Shown here piece by piece: positions 1 through 8,858 of a DNA stretch of 64,000 nucleotides. The notes beneath the pieces are model-generated. The model was not told the DNA's origin, did not search any database, and saw nothing but the letters and a program-made list of their open reading frames with translations. Both the position numbers and the translations under genes were made by a program. The DNA comes from DALYDK01 sp031973215 (GTDB lineage: Bacteria; Patescibacteriota; Saccharimonadia; Saccharimonadales; CAIOMD01), in contig DALYDK010000001.1 in NCBI GenBank assembly GCA_031973215.1, forward strand, positions 174,723 to 238,722. Reading direction: 5' to 3'. Numbering within the stretch: the first letter of the stretch is position 1; each line of letters begins with the position of its first letter.

Positions 1-1
1 T

Positions 2-1018
2 AACAAAGGACATGAGGTACATTATTTAGTAGGACAGACCACTCGCAAGGATATTGATAATGTTCATTCAATGGCCAAGAATATAAAAGTTAAATTCAAC
101 CAAAATAGACTAAGCATTCCTTTGCCAACTAGTAAAAGTTCCGTAAAGAAAAAATTAGAAGAACTTGATTTAGATATATTACATATTCAAATGCCCTATA
201 GCCCTTTGTTTGCTGGTCGGGTTATTGATGCTTGTGGTGAAAAAACTAAAATTGTTGGTACTTTTCATATTGTCCCTGCCTCTAAACTCCATTACATTAG
301 CTCCAAGGGCTTAAGCTATTTAAATTATCGAACAAGTAAAAAATTCAGTAAAATAATTTGTGTTTCTACTGCCGCAGAGCAATTTGCCAAGGCTGCTTTT
401 GGGTATGATTCAGTAGTAGTGCCCAATGTTGTTAATTTAGAAAAATTTTCCCACAAACCAATTAAAAGGAGTGTCCCTACAATAGTATTTTTAGGAAGAT
501 TAGTTGAACGCAAGGGTTGCAAGCAGCTTTTAGACGCTCTAATGGTCCTGCAGGAAATATATCATGATAAATACACAGTAATTATTGCCGGTAAGGGGCC
601 TCTTAAAACTGAACTTGAGATGTACTCAATTAAAAATAATATTAAAAATATTCGTTTTGTTGGCTTTGTTTCAGAAGCCCAAAAGCCGAAATTACTCGCC
701 GGTGCCGATATTGCCGTTTTTCCAAGTACCGGTGGTGAAAGTTTTGGTATAGTTTTGATAGAAGCTATGGCTGCCGGTTCTAGGGTCATTTTAGGCGGTA
801 ATAATGAAGGCTATAGAACTGTTCTTGATGATTACCCTGATTTATTAATAGATCCAAATAACCCTCTTACTTTTGCTGAACGCATAAAATATTATCTAGA
901 GCATAAAGACGCTCGTGAAAGGGCTTATAATTGGGCACAGCAAGCTATTGAGCAGTATTCTGTAGAAAATGTTGGTAAAAAGATATTATCGATTTACAGA
1001 AAGGCAATCGATGGATAA
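2..1018 (+). CDS. Glycosyltransferase family 4, 5' end cut by window edge
   Basis: The reading frame is already open at base 2, giving NKGHEVHYLVGQTT before the first internal ATG at 71, so the true start lies outside the window. NKGHEV is typical of the first Rossmann half of GT-B enzymes, and the C-terminal half carries the GT4 donor-site pattern (FLGRLVERKG, then GGESFGIVLIEAMAAG with the conserved glutamates). The family transfers a sugar from a nucleotide-sugar or polyprenyl donor, often in lipid-glycan or cell-surface polysaccharide synthesis at the inner membrane face. The acceptor cannot be told. The stop overlaps the start of the next small gene (1011), so the two are probably co-transcribed. 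Confidence 0.88.
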   Translation, partial: NKGHEVHYLVGQTTRKDIDNVHSMAKNIKVKFNQNRLSIPLPTSKSSVKKKLEELDLDILHIQMPYSPLFAGRVIDACGEKTKIVGTFHIVPASKLHYISSKGLSYLNYRTSKKFSKIICVSTAAEQFAKAAFGYDSVVVPNVVNLEKFSHKPIKRSVPTIVFLGRLVERKGCKQLLDALMVLQEIYHDKYTVIIAGKGPLKTELEMYSIKNNIKNIRFVGFVSEAQKPKLLAGADIAVFPSTGGESFGIVLIEAMAAGSRVILGGNNEGYRTVLDDYPDLLIDPNNPLTFAERIKYYLEHKDARERAYNWAQQAIEQYSVENVGKKILSIYRKAIDG

Positions 1019-1178
1019 AAAAGTACTGTATTTGACTATTGGAGCCGGTGGATTCATTGGCGGCTACTTGCCTGTTCTGTTATTCAATGCCAGTGGATTC
1101 GATTTATTTAGTATAATAGGTGGCGTAATTGGTTCTATAGCTGGACTTCTTGCTGGAATTAAATTAATAAATAATTAG
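1011..1178 (+). CDS. Small hydrophobic membrane protein, 55 aa
   Basis: It starts with ATG at 1011, overlapping the stop of the glycosyltransferase gene by eight bases, an arrangement typical of translational coupling. The protein has a charged start (MDKK), then two hydrophobic glycine-rich segments separated by a short loop (about residues 5-24 and 30-50). No family is recognised. An earlier in-frame ATG at 969 exists but lies inside the upstream gene. The likely role is as a membrane accessory to the glycosyltransferase, which is inference from overlap only. Confidence 0.5.
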   Translation: MDKKVLYLTIGAGGFIGGYLPVLLFNASGFDLFSIIGGVIGSIAGLLAGIKLINN

Positions 1179-1260
1179 TGAGATAGGTTTTTTGGGGTAG
1201 ATTTATTAATAATATATTAAGCTGAGTTAATTAAATAGACTTCAGGATACTTTTTATACT

Positions 1261-2292
1261 ATGGATACAAAATATTATAACTATATCTTGCCACAAGCAA
1301 ATATTGCGACACATCCTCCTAAAAATAGAGGAAGTTCTCGTCTGCTGGTCGTAGATAAGCAAAATCAAAAATTTTTAGATAAGAAATACAATGATATTGT
1401 TAATTTCCTTAGTAAGGGTGATGTTTTAATACTAAATGATACAAAGGTCATTAAAGCAAGGCTGTTTGTCACCAAAAAGAGCGGCGTACAGCGAGAGCTT
1501 ATTATATTAGAAAAGCATGGCAAAGATGATGATTGGTATGAGCACAAAGTATTGTACAGAAGAAAAATTACCATAAATGACGAGCTCGTTACTAAAGCTG
1601 GCCATAAAATTAAGGTAATAGGCATTTTGGGTAACGGCGTTGCTTTAGTAAAGTCGAGAATAAATTTATTAGATATTGCAGAAAATGAAGGAACGGTTCC
1701 CTTGCCGCCATATCTCAATCGGCAAGCTGACTCTCATGATATTGAGAGATATCAGACTGTGTGGGCAAATTCCGTTGGTTCAGTTGCGGCTCCCACTGCT
1801 AGCTTAAATATGACAGATCAATTATTAGAAGCTATCGCAGAAAAGGGGGTAATCATCTGTAAAATTACGCTTCATGTTGGCTTGGGTACTTTCCTTCCTA
1901 TTCGAACCAATAAACTAGAAGAACATATTATGCATAAGGAATATTTTGAGATACCTAAAGAAACTGTGAAGGAAATTAATTACGCAAAAAAATCAAATAA
2001 TAAGATATTTGGTCTTGGTACTACTGTTGCTCGATGTATTGAATATTCAGAAAGACGAGTACTGAGAGGCCCTAATACCGATATATCTGGCGAGGCAGAC
2101 ATATTTATATACCCAGGTTACGAATTCAAGTTATTGGATGGTCTGATAACAAATTTTCATGCACCCGATAGCACTGTATTGATGATGGTGGCTGCATTTC
2201 TAACATGGCCATTATTATTAAAAGCATATGAACACGCAATAATAAATAATTATAAATTTTTAAGTTACGGAGACAGTATGTTAATTTATTAA
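1261..2292 (+). CDS. queA: S-adenosylmethionine:tRNA ribosyltransferase-isomerase
   Basis: QueA transfers and isomerises the ribosyl part of SAM onto 7-aminomethyl-7-deazaguanine (preQ1) in tRNA, giving epoxyqueuosine. At 343 aa it is of normal family length, and it begins with the characteristic DTKYYNYILPQANIATHP block. The motifs VLILNDTKVIKARL, PPYLNR, SVAAPTASLNMT, LHVGLGTFLPI and the C-terminal LITNFHAPDSTVLMMVAAF are all present. It lies 23 bases ahead of tgt on the same strand and is followed by a convergent YhhQ-type transporter gene, which fits a queuosine-salvage cluster. No gene for preQ1 synthesis or for the last reduction step (queG/queH) is in the window. Some internal residues are diverged but the fold-defining motifs are intact. 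Confidence 0.93.
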   Translation: MDTKYYNYILPQANIATHPPKNRGSSRLLVVDKQNQKFLDKKYNDIVNFLSKGDVLILNDTKVIKARLFVTKKSGVQRELIILEKHGKDDDWYEHKVLYRRKITINDELVTKAGHKIKVIGILGNGVALVKSRINLLDIAENEGTVPLPPYLNRQADSHDIERYQTVWANSVGSVAAPTASLNMTDQLLEAIAEKGVIICKITLHVGLGTFLPIRTNKLEEHIMHKEYFEIPKETVKEINYAKKSNNKIFGLGTTVARCIEYSERRVLRGPNTDISGEADIFIYPGYEFKLLDGLITNFHAPDSTVLMMVAAFLTWPLLLKAYEHAIINNYKFLSYGDSMLIY

Positions 2293-2315
2293 GAGCTAAC
2301 GGGTATTATTTCCTT

Positions 2316-3536
2316 ATGAAAAAAGCAATAAGTTTCAAAATAAATAGCATATTAGACGGCACTTTGGCCAGAACTGGGACGATTACTACGCCCAATGGAA
2401 CCATTAAAACTCCCGCGTTTATTGTGGGGGCTACAAAAGCTACCGTGAAGGCGCTTTCACCTGAGCAAGTAATGGGGATAGGGGCGCAATCAGTATTGGC
2501 AAACACATATCATTTAATGTTGCGTCCAGGAAGTGACATTCTTCATGAGGCCGGAGGTTTGGGTAAATTCATGAATTGGTCAGGTCCAACATTCACCGAT
2601 AGTGGTGGTTTTCAGGTATTTAGTCTAGGTGTTGCTTATAAGAAAGGCATTGATCTTGTGTCACATAGTACGAAGGGAGAAGCTTCTCAGGCGAAGCATT
2701 CAAGTGACCAGCTAGCTCAGGTAACGGAAGATGGCGTACATTTTCGTAGCCATATTGATGGCAAAAGATTATTCATGAATCCTGAGATTTCAATGGAACT
2801 GCAGCACAGCATAGGAGCAGATATACATATGGCCTTTGACGAATGCCCCGCCCCTCTTTCGGGGAGATCGTATCTTATCGAAAGCCTTGAAAGAACTCAT
2901 CGTTGGGCCGAAAGATGTCTTGAAACTCACCATAAATTGAATCAAGCACATATTGAAAAAAATGAAGCGCTCCAAGGACTCTTTGGTGTTGTTCAAGGCG
3001 CTAGGTTCAGAGACCTTAGGGAAAAAAGTGCTAAATTTATGGCAAGCATGGACTTTGACGGCTTCGGTATCGGTGGTGTATTTGAGACAGAAGAAATACC
3101 AACGGTTGTGAAATGGGTTAACCGAATTCTTCCGGAGGATAAGCCGAGGCACCTACTGGGAATGGGTGCTAACCCAAAAGATTTATTTTTAGGTATAGAG
3201 AATGGTGTGGATACATTTGACTGCGTGTCTCCAACCAGGATTGCAAGAAATGGTGCAATTTATACAAGTAAAGGCAGAATTAATATAAAAAATACAAAGT
3301 TCATACGCGACTTTAGTCGATTAGATCAAAATTGTTCTTGTTATACTTGCGATAATTATACTAGGGCATATTTAAACCATCTATTTAAATCAGATGAAAT
3401 ACTTGGTGCAATATTAGCGAGCTTGCACAATGAGTACTTTATTGTCAATACAGTCGATAATATAAGGGAAACAATAGCTGACAATTCATACATTAAATAT
3501 AAAAAAAGTTTTATAAAATCTTATTATGATGTTTAA
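2316..3536 (+). CDS. tgt: tRNA-guanine transglycosylase
   Basis: Tgt exchanges guanine 34 of GUN-anticodon tRNAs for preQ1. Visible motifs are TYHLMLRPG, the nucleophile/binding block FTDSGGFQVFSLG, HIDG, GFGIGGV, HLLGMG, DTFDCVSPTRIARNG with the catalytic aspartate, and the zinc site CSCYTC followed by a downstream histidine (LHNEYF). At 406 aa it is slightly longer than the usual 370-390 because of a stretch around residues 105-135. It follows queA directly; both likely share a transcript. The zinc ligands are retained here, unlike RecR, DnaX and L36 in this window. Confidence 0.95.
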   Translation: MKKAISFKINSILDGTLARTGTITTPNGTIKTPAFIVGATKATVKALSPEQVMGIGAQSVLANTYHLMLRPGSDILHEAGGLGKFMNWSGPTFTDSGGFQVFSLGVAYKKGIDLVSHSTKGEASQAKHSSDQLAQVTEDGVHFRSHIDGKRLFMNPEISMELQHSIGADIHMAFDECPAPLSGRSYLIESLERTHRWAERCLETHHKLNQAHIEKNEALQGLFGVVQGARFRDLREKSAKFMASMDFDGFGIGGVFETEEIPTVVKWVNRILPEDKPRHLLGMGANPKDLFLGIENGVDTFDCVSPTRIARNGAIYTSKGRINIKNTKFIRDFSRLDQNCSCYTCDNYTRAYLNHLFKSDEILGAILASLHNEYFIVNTVDNIRETIADNSYIKYKKSFIKSYYDV

Positions 3537-3565
3537 AAAATCTCGTTGTTAAATATTATTTCGAG

Positions 3566-4198
3566 CTAGGCTTCTTTGATAAGTTTTACAGCTTTTAGTG
3601 TGATTGGAGATAGAATAATTTCCGTACAAACTTTTATAAAGAATACAGTAGCGATAATATTTAGCAAAGCCGAATTTGATATGGTTCCAGCAAACGCTAA
3701 TACGCTAAATATAATGGTATCTATTAAACTACCTGCAGCAGACGAACTAATCAGCCTTCCCCACAAAAATTTTCCTTTTGTACGAATCTTTAGCTGAGTT
3801 AGTAAGTATCCATTGATTAACTCTCCTGATATTATAGCTACAATACTAGCGAAAAATATTCGCCAGGTCATACCAAGTATTGCGGAGAATGATTCTTGCA
3901 GCTTCCATTCCAAAGGATGTGGCATGAGTTGCACAGCATATAATACAAGACCGCTAAATATTAGTATTGCTATACCAATATATAGAATTTTTCTCATTAT
4001 TGGAAAGCCATATATCTCCGTAATTATTCCTCCAATTATGTAAGCCAGTGGGAATAATATGGTACCAGCATCAAATATTAAATGGTTAAATTGAACAATC
4101 TTTATACTTGCAATGTTACTTATAATGAGGGTTGTTATGAACAATGATATTAAAATTTCGTAATATGGAATTTTGCTATTATCTATTATTTGTTTCAA
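3566..4198 (-). CDS. Queuosine precursor transporter, YhhQ family
   Basis: This is a 210 aa integral membrane protein with about six hydrophobic segments. It carries the family pattern in the first third: N-I-A-S-I-K-I followed by FDAGTILFPLAYIIGGIITEIYG. The YhhQ/QPTR family imports preQ0, preQ1 or related deazapurines across the inner membrane. It is convergent with tgt, 30 bases away, which supports the assignment and a salvage strategy. Translation appears to start at a TTG (4196-4198) with AAGGAG about nine bases upstream; no ATG lies in a suitable place. The substrate (preQ1 versus queuine) is inferred: having queA argues for preQ1 or preQ0. Confidence 0.82.
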   Translation of the reverse strand: MKQIIDNSKIPYYEILISLFITTLIISNIASIKIVQFNHLIFDAGTILFPLAYIIGGIITEIYGFPIMRKILYIGIAILIFSGLVLYAVQLMPHPLEWKLQESFSAILGMTWRIFFASIVAIISGELINGYLLTQLKIRTKGKFLWGRLISSSAAGSLIDTIIFSVLAFAGTISNSALLNIIATVFFIKVCTEIILSPITLKAVKLIKEA

Positions 4199-4256
4199 AG
4201 TTACCTACTCCTTAGTTAGATGATTTGGGAATGTTTTTGTAATTTATACTAGCAGA

Positions 4257-5669
4257 CTACGTTTCTTTGTGCCAGATTTGGCCGTATTTAGAGTCGTTTA
4301 TTCTAATACCTTGGCTGGCTAAAGTGTCCCGAATTGAGTCACTTAACTGCCAATTACTTTCAGATCTGGCTATTTTTCTTTTTTCTAGCAACGATTTATT
4401 TTCAGAAGATATATCTTTAGTATCAATATCTAAACCTAAAAGCTTATTAATTGCATCTATAAATTCACTAAAATAATTTTCTTCGTTATCGTTAACACCG
4501 TATTTTTCGGCTAAATCTAAAGAATTTTCTATTACTGCTAGTGCGCCGGGCGTATCAAGGTCGTTATTTAAACATTCTTTTATTTTGTCTATAGATTCGA
4601 AAATTTTAATTCCGTTCTCATCGCCTTCTCTATTATTGAATAGTTTGGTCTGGTACAAGAGCGAGCTTATTCCTTTCCACCGCAATAGTCTGTTATGCGC
4701 TGATTCTAAGTTATCCCAACTAAAATTACTTTCTGTTCTATAATGACTTTGAAGCACAAACATTCTAAAATCCTCAGGGCTATAACCCTTTTCTTCTAAA
4801 TCTTCTAAGGTAATAATATTGCCTAAGCTTTTACTTATTTTTGTTCCATTGACTAATAAGAAATTGTTATGTAGCCAGTAGTTGGAAAATGTTTGTCCGG
4901 TGGCTGCCTCGCTTTGGGCAATTTCGTTTGTATGATGCACGGGTATATGATCGATTCCGCCGGTGTGAATGTCTATGGTTTCTCCTAGTTTATCCATGGC
5001 CATAGCGCTACATTCAAGGTGCCAGCCAGGAAAACCAACTCCCCAGGGACTTTCCCATTCCATATCTCTTTTATGATCTTTGGGTGAGAATTTCCATAGG
5101 GCGAAATCACTTGGGTTTCTTTTTTCTGTGTTATATTCAACCCTAGCACCTTTTTTAATTTCTTCTAGATTTAGGTGGGCAAATTCAGCATATTTAGGAA
5201 ATTTGGAAGTATCAAAGTAAATACCATCACTAATTTGGTAAGTATAGCCTTTAGCTTCAAGAGATTTAATAAGGTCAATTTGCTCTTGAATAAATTCAGT
5301 AGCTTTAGTGATATATTTTGGTTTTAGTAAATTCAGTTTATCCATGCCTTTCATAAAATAATCGGTATAAAAACTTGCAACTTCCCATGCCGTTTTGCCC
5401 TCTCTTCTAGCGCCTTTTTCGAGCTTATCTTCGCCTTCGTCAGAGTCGCTAACTAAATGGCCAACATCCGTTATGTTCATCACCCTATCTACTGTATATC
5501 CGTCAGATAACAGAACTCTAACTAGAACGTCCCATCTAATATAAGCTACCCAATTACCAATATGTAAATAATCATAAACTGTCGGACCGCAAGTATATAA
5601 ATTCACTTCACCATTATTTAATGGTTGGAATTTTTCAATTTTTCTAGATTTTGTATTATAGATTTGCAT
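4257..5669 (-). CDS. cysS: Cysteinyl-tRNA synthetase
   Basis: This class I synthetase charges tRNA-Cys. The N-terminal region has LYTCGPTVYDYLHIGN (zinc cysteine plus the HIGH-type motif), a middle HLECSAMA and HTGGIDHIPVHHTNE that supply the other zinc ligands, and KISKSLGN as the KMSKS loop. The C-terminal helical region contains the usual DLDTPGAL and ends in a short domain. At 470 aa it matches bacterial CysRS. It sits 4 bases after nrnA on the minus strand, at the downstream end of the recR-nrnA-cysS run. No obvious Shine-Dalgarno precedes the ATG, so coupling to nrnA translation is likely. Confidence 0.96.
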   Translation of the reverse strand: MQIYNTKSRKIEKFQPLNNGEVNLYTCGPTVYDYLHIGNWVAYIRWDVLVRVLLSDGYTVDRVMNITDVGHLVSDSDEGEDKLEKGARREGKTAWEVASFYTDYFMKGMDKLNLLKPKYITKATEFIQEQIDLIKSLEAKGYTYQISDGIYFDTSKFPKYAEFAHLNLEEIKKGARVEYNTEKRNPSDFALWKFSPKDHKRDMEWESPWGVGFPGWHLECSAMAMDKLGETIDIHTGGIDHIPVHHTNEIAQSEAATGQTFSNYWLHNNFLLVNGTKISKSLGNIITLEDLEEKGYSPEDFRMFVLQSHYRTESNFSWDNLESAHNRLLRWKGISSLLYQTKLFNNREGDENGIKIFESIDKIKECLNNDLDTPGALAVIENSLDLAEKYGVNDNEENYFSEFIDAINKLLGLDIDTKDISSENKSLLEKRKIARSESNWQLSDSIRDTLASQGIRINDSKYGQIWHKET

Positions 5670-5673
5670 GAGC

Positions 5674-6678
5674 TTATTTTAGCCTATCAATTATTTTATT
5701 AACCAGTTCGTATTTAAATTTCGTAAAATCTTCGTTAAAATTATCTATGCGAAAGCCAGCTGCATAAGGGTGGCCACCGCCGCCATAAGAACTGGCTATT
5801 TCACCTGCAATCTCTGTGCCCTGAGAGCATCTTAGGGCTACGGTAACTCTATTTTTATATCTTTTTATAGCTAGGGCAATTTGGACGCCCTCTATATTTA
5901 GCATCTCGCTCATAATTAAAGGGCCAGGATTATACTGAGTTCCAATATCGTATAGTTCGGATTCGGGAATCACCGTTAAAGCAATTTTAGTGTCAAAATA
6001 GAACTCTGTTCTTTCCATTAGCTCGGCTTTATATCTAAAGACAGCTTCGCTCATTTTTGACAATTGCCTTCTTTTCTCTTCTAGCTCAGCCCGGCTTATT
6101 CCTAAGCTAAGAATTTCAGCAACATTTTTGTAGGTTTCGGGTCCTGCAATATCGCTAGTTAGGCCTAAACTATCAGACAATATACTTTGTAGAATTAGCT
6201 CACCAGATAATTTGTTAATCGAGAAATCAAGTTCTTTGGCAATACCATATATAACTTCTCCTGTTGAGGAATAGTCGGGATTATTAGAAACCACAGAAGC
6301 AAAGTCAATGTCACATTCAACATCTTTATGATGATCTAGAACCAACGAGGGTTTTGCTTTGACCCATGAAACCTCAGGAGATAGGTATAAATTCTCTAAA
6401 AGTGTCGAAGAGCTTGTATCTACAATAATTGATGCATCAAAATTCGAAGGAATATAATTATTAATTTTCTCCCATCCTGTAATAAATTTTAAGTAAGATG
6501 GCACCTCTACTGCGCAATAAAGTACCGATTCTTTTCCTAAAGTCGATAAGATTTCATTAAGGGCTAAGGCAGAGGCTATAGAATCGCCATCTGGGTTATC
6601 TGCTTGTATAATTACAAACTTACTATGCTGATTAAAAAATTCTTGGATTTCTTTAATGTTATTTATGGGTCGTTTCAT
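5674..6678 (-). CDS. nrnA: DHH-family phosphoesterase, NrnA-like
   Basis: NrnA-type enzymes degrade nano-RNA (2-5 nt) from the end and many also hydrolyse 3'-phosphoadenosine 5'-phosphate. The N-terminal DHH domain shows DNPDGDSIASA and the defining DHHKD, with a further conserved aspartate in VDTSSS. The DHHA1 domain near the C-terminus has GGGGHPYAAGFRI for substrate binding. The length of 334 aa fits. The start ATG overlaps the recR stop by four bases (ATGA), a sign of translational coupling. The molecular substrate cannot be separated from related DHH/DHHA1 phosphodiesterases by sequence alone. Confidence 0.88.
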   Translation of the reverse strand: MKRPINNIKEIQEFFNQHSKFVIIQADNPDGDSIASALALNEILSTLGKESVLYCAVEVPSYLKFITGWEKINNYIPSNFDASIIVDTSSSTLLENLYLSPEVSWVKAKPSLVLDHHKDVECDIDFASVVSNNPDYSSTGEVIYGIAKELDFSINKLSGELILQSILSDSLGLTSDIAGPETYKNVAEILSLGISRAELEEKRRQLSKMSEAVFRYKAELMERTEFYFDTKIALTVIPESELYDIGTQYNPGPLIMSEMLNIEGVQIALAIKRYKNRVTVALRCSQGTEIAGEIASSYGGGGHPYAAGFRIDNFNEDFTKFKYELVNKIIDRLK

Positions 6679-7283
6679 AATAATGTTCTGCCTTCGAATG
6701 CCCTGGTTAGAGTGATTTGATCGGCATATTCAAGATCTAAACCTATTGGTAAACCTCGGGCTAGCCTAGATATTTTAGGCACTATATTTTCAAGTTCTTT
6801 TTGTAGGTAAATAGCGGTTGTTTCTCCTTCTACGCTAGCATTGGTCGCCAAGATAACTTCATTTACTGAATCGCTAACTAAGCGCTTTTTAAGTTGTTCA
6901 ATTTTTAAATTTTCAGGGTTAACGCCATCTATTGGGGAAATTAAACCGCCAAGAACATGATATGTACCTGTATATGAAGCAGTTTTTTCAATTGCTACTA
7001 TATCGAAAGGTTCGGCAACGACTGCAACAATTTGCTTATCTCTTTTTGGGTCTGAGTAAAGCTCCGACACTTCTTCATTAGCATCTATAAGAGCGTTGGT
7101 AATTGGGCAATACTTAACTTGCTCCTTAAGCTCTGCTATAGATTTACTAATTTTCTGTGCCTTAATTTGATCACTTTTAAGCAAATAAAATGCATACCTT
7201 TCTGCAGTTCTTGATCCGACTCCAGGAAGATTTTTAAGAGCATCAATTGCTTCTGTTAGTGCTTGCGGTAGCACTTTAGACAT
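6675..7283 (-). CDS. recR: Recombination mediator RecR, zinc-finger cysteines lost
   Basis: RecR helps load RecA on gapped DNA with RecF/RecO. The N-terminal helix-hairpin-helix (LKNLPGVGSRTAERYAFYLL) and the Toprim domain (VVAEPFDIVAIEKT, YHVLGGLISPIDGV, LATNASVEGETTAIYL) are well preserved, ending with the typical RLARGLPIGLDLEY block. At about residues 55-75, where other RecR proteins have CxxC-x(n)-CxxC, only one cysteine remains (YCPITNAL) and the second pair is replaced by serine and tyrosine. It follows ybaB by 12 bases; dnaX/ybaB/recR linkage is widespread in bacteria. Confidence 0.94.
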   Translation of the reverse strand: MSKVLPQALTEAIDALKNLPGVGSRTAERYAFYLLKSDQIKAQKISKSIAELKEQVKYCPITNALIDANEEVSELYSDPKRDKQIVAVVAEPFDIVAIEKTASYTGTYHVLGGLISPIDGVNPENLKIEQLKKRLVSDSVNEVILATNASVEGETTAIYLQKELENIVPKISRLARGLPIGLDLEYADQITLTRAFEGRTLL

Positions 7284-7295
7284 AAATATACCGTC

Positions 7296-7589
7296 TTATA
7301 GCCCTAAGTTACCCAAGCCACCTAGCATTGGTTGCATTTTCTCGGCAGCTATTTTTTGGCTTTTAGCAATAGCTTCTTTTACGGCTTCTTCAACCCATTT
7401 TTCAAGTTGGCCAATATCATCTAAATCAACAAATTCAGGGTCGATGTGAATTTTCTTGATTTTTTGTTCGCCTGTTATTTCAACTACCACCGCACCTTCT
7501 CCTGCCTCGGCTTCAATAATCATTTTTTGCAGTTCTTTTTGTAGTTTTCTTACTTTCATCAGCATTTTTGCTTGATCTAACTTACTCAT
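7296..7589 (-). CDS. Nucleoid-associated protein, YbaB/EbfC family
   Basis: This 97 aa protein has the family layout: an N-terminal helix rich in K/Q (LMKVRKLQKELQKM), a central strand region (GEGAVVVEITGEQKIKKIHID), and a C-terminal helix (LEKWVEEAVKEAIAKSQKIA). YbaB/EbfC proteins form dimers that bind DNA with little sequence preference. The start ATG has a clear AAGGAG upstream. It sits in front of recR, the classical neighbour, while dnaX is separated from it here by dnaB and a membrane-protein gene. Confidence 0.92.
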   Translation of the reverse strand: MSKLDQAKMLMKVRKLQKELQKMIIEAEAGEGAVVVEITGEQKIKKIHIDPEFVDLDDIGQLEKWVEEAVKEAIAKSQKIAAEKMQPMLGGLGNLGL

Positions 7590-7601
7590 TTTTACTCCTT
7601 A

Positions 7602-8822
7602 CTATTGATTATATTTTATCATGTAAACAGATTTAGTTGTTGGCGAGTTGCTCCAAGCAACAAAATATCTTTCTAGTTGAAAAAACACACTGAAAGCAAC
7701 TGCAATTACAACTAATGAAACACCTATTGTACGCATTAGAGGATTCCTAGGAAAAATAGTTAACCATCGTTTCATTAACTCAATTAGACCTGCTATGAAA
7801 AATATATATAGAATAGGCAGGAATAACATTTGATAATTCAAATAATTTGCCGATAAACCGATAGTTAAGAAAAGTGTTATAAACGAAGAAAATATTAAAA
7901 TTGATCTTCTGTGCCTGAATCTTCGAATAAAGTAAAATATTCCTAACAAGCTTAAAGCTGCTGTAAATATATCTAATAATGGCAAGTTACCAACCCAGGT
8001 GACAGAATTTAGCTGTGCATATAAATATATGCCCGTCAGCTGATATATCAAATGCAATATATATGCCCTAGGGCCGATAAAGCCTCCGTATATGCCAAGT
8101 AGCTCTTTTAGCTGTCCTGGAGCACCTGAAAGGCTTATAAGCAGAGGAAGTAGCAATAGAATGTATAAAGTCCCGGCTATAATTAACTGCTTTTTTGATA
8201 TTTTCTTTAGCTTCTTTTTGCCGTATATAAATAGTCCGACTGTAGCTATTGCAATTATCCAGATTCCATAAGGTAAATATGCAGCTATAGCAATGGATGC
8301 TACAAAAGCTAAAAATGCCCAGAATTTATTATCTTTTGATCTTAGAAATAAATTTAAGCAATAAAATACAGCCACTATAATGAATAAAGAGGCCGCCCAA
8401 AGAGTGGCCTGTCTGGCTGTATTCAAGACTAGACTGTTTGAAGCCAGTAAAGCAGCGGCAATTAGGGCCATTCTCTGATTAAACCAAGCTTTAATAAGTT
8501 TGTAGAATAGAATTATTGTCCCAAAGACAAATAGCCCGCTTATTATTCTTGCCGCAAGAGGCGCATTTTCAATTAAACTATTAAGAACAATCGCCGGTAC
8601 AATAAATGGTGCGCCTACTGCCCTATACCATGGGTTATCATAGTCGTTAATTTTAGAAATTACGGGGAGTTCATTGATATTTAAACTATTTTGAATTACA
8701 TTCGGCTGCGGAAACAACAAAGCAACTAGCCCAAGACCCAACAATGATGCTATTAAAATAGATTTCCAGTTTAGGTTAGAAAACAAACCTTTAAAACTAT
8801 TCAAATTATAAGAAACTTTCAT
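7602..8822 (-). CDS. Multi-spanning membrane protein, GT-C/ArnT-like
   Basis: This 406 aa protein has roughly ten to twelve hydrophobic segments. After the first segment comes a periplasmic stretch (ELPVISKINDYDNPWYR) in the position where GT39/PMT-type GT-C enzymes hold their catalytic acidic loop, followed by AARIISGLFVFGTIILFYKL and the repeated Ala-rich helices seen in that superfamily. A polyprenyl-phosphate-sugar:acceptor transferase is therefore plausible, but the canonical DE dyad is not clear, so the function is unproven. It is embedded between dnaB and ybaB, 12 bases from ybaB. Confidence 0.6.
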   Translation of the reverse strand: MKVSYNLNSFKGLFSNLNWKSILIASLLGLGLVALLFPQPNVIQNSLNINELPVISKINDYDNPWYRAVGAPFIVPAIVLNSLIENAPLAARIISGLFVFGTIILFYKLIKAWFNQRMALIAAALLASNSLVLNTARQATLWAASLFIIVAVFYCLNLFLRSKDNKFWAFLAFVASIAIAAYLPYGIWIIAIATVGLFIYGKKKLKKISKKQLIIAGTLYILLLLPLLISLSGAPGQLKELLGIYGGFIGPRAYILHLIYQLTGIYLYAQLNSVTWVGNLPLLDIFTAALSLLGIFYFIRRFRHRRSILIFSSFITLFLTIGLSANYLNYQMLFLPILYIFFIAGLIELMKRWLTIFPRNPLMRTIGVSLVVIAVAFSVFFQLERYFVAWSNSPTTKSVYMIKYNQ

Positions 8823-8858
8823 ATACTCGTGGTAAAGTATAGCATATTTATATCTGTT

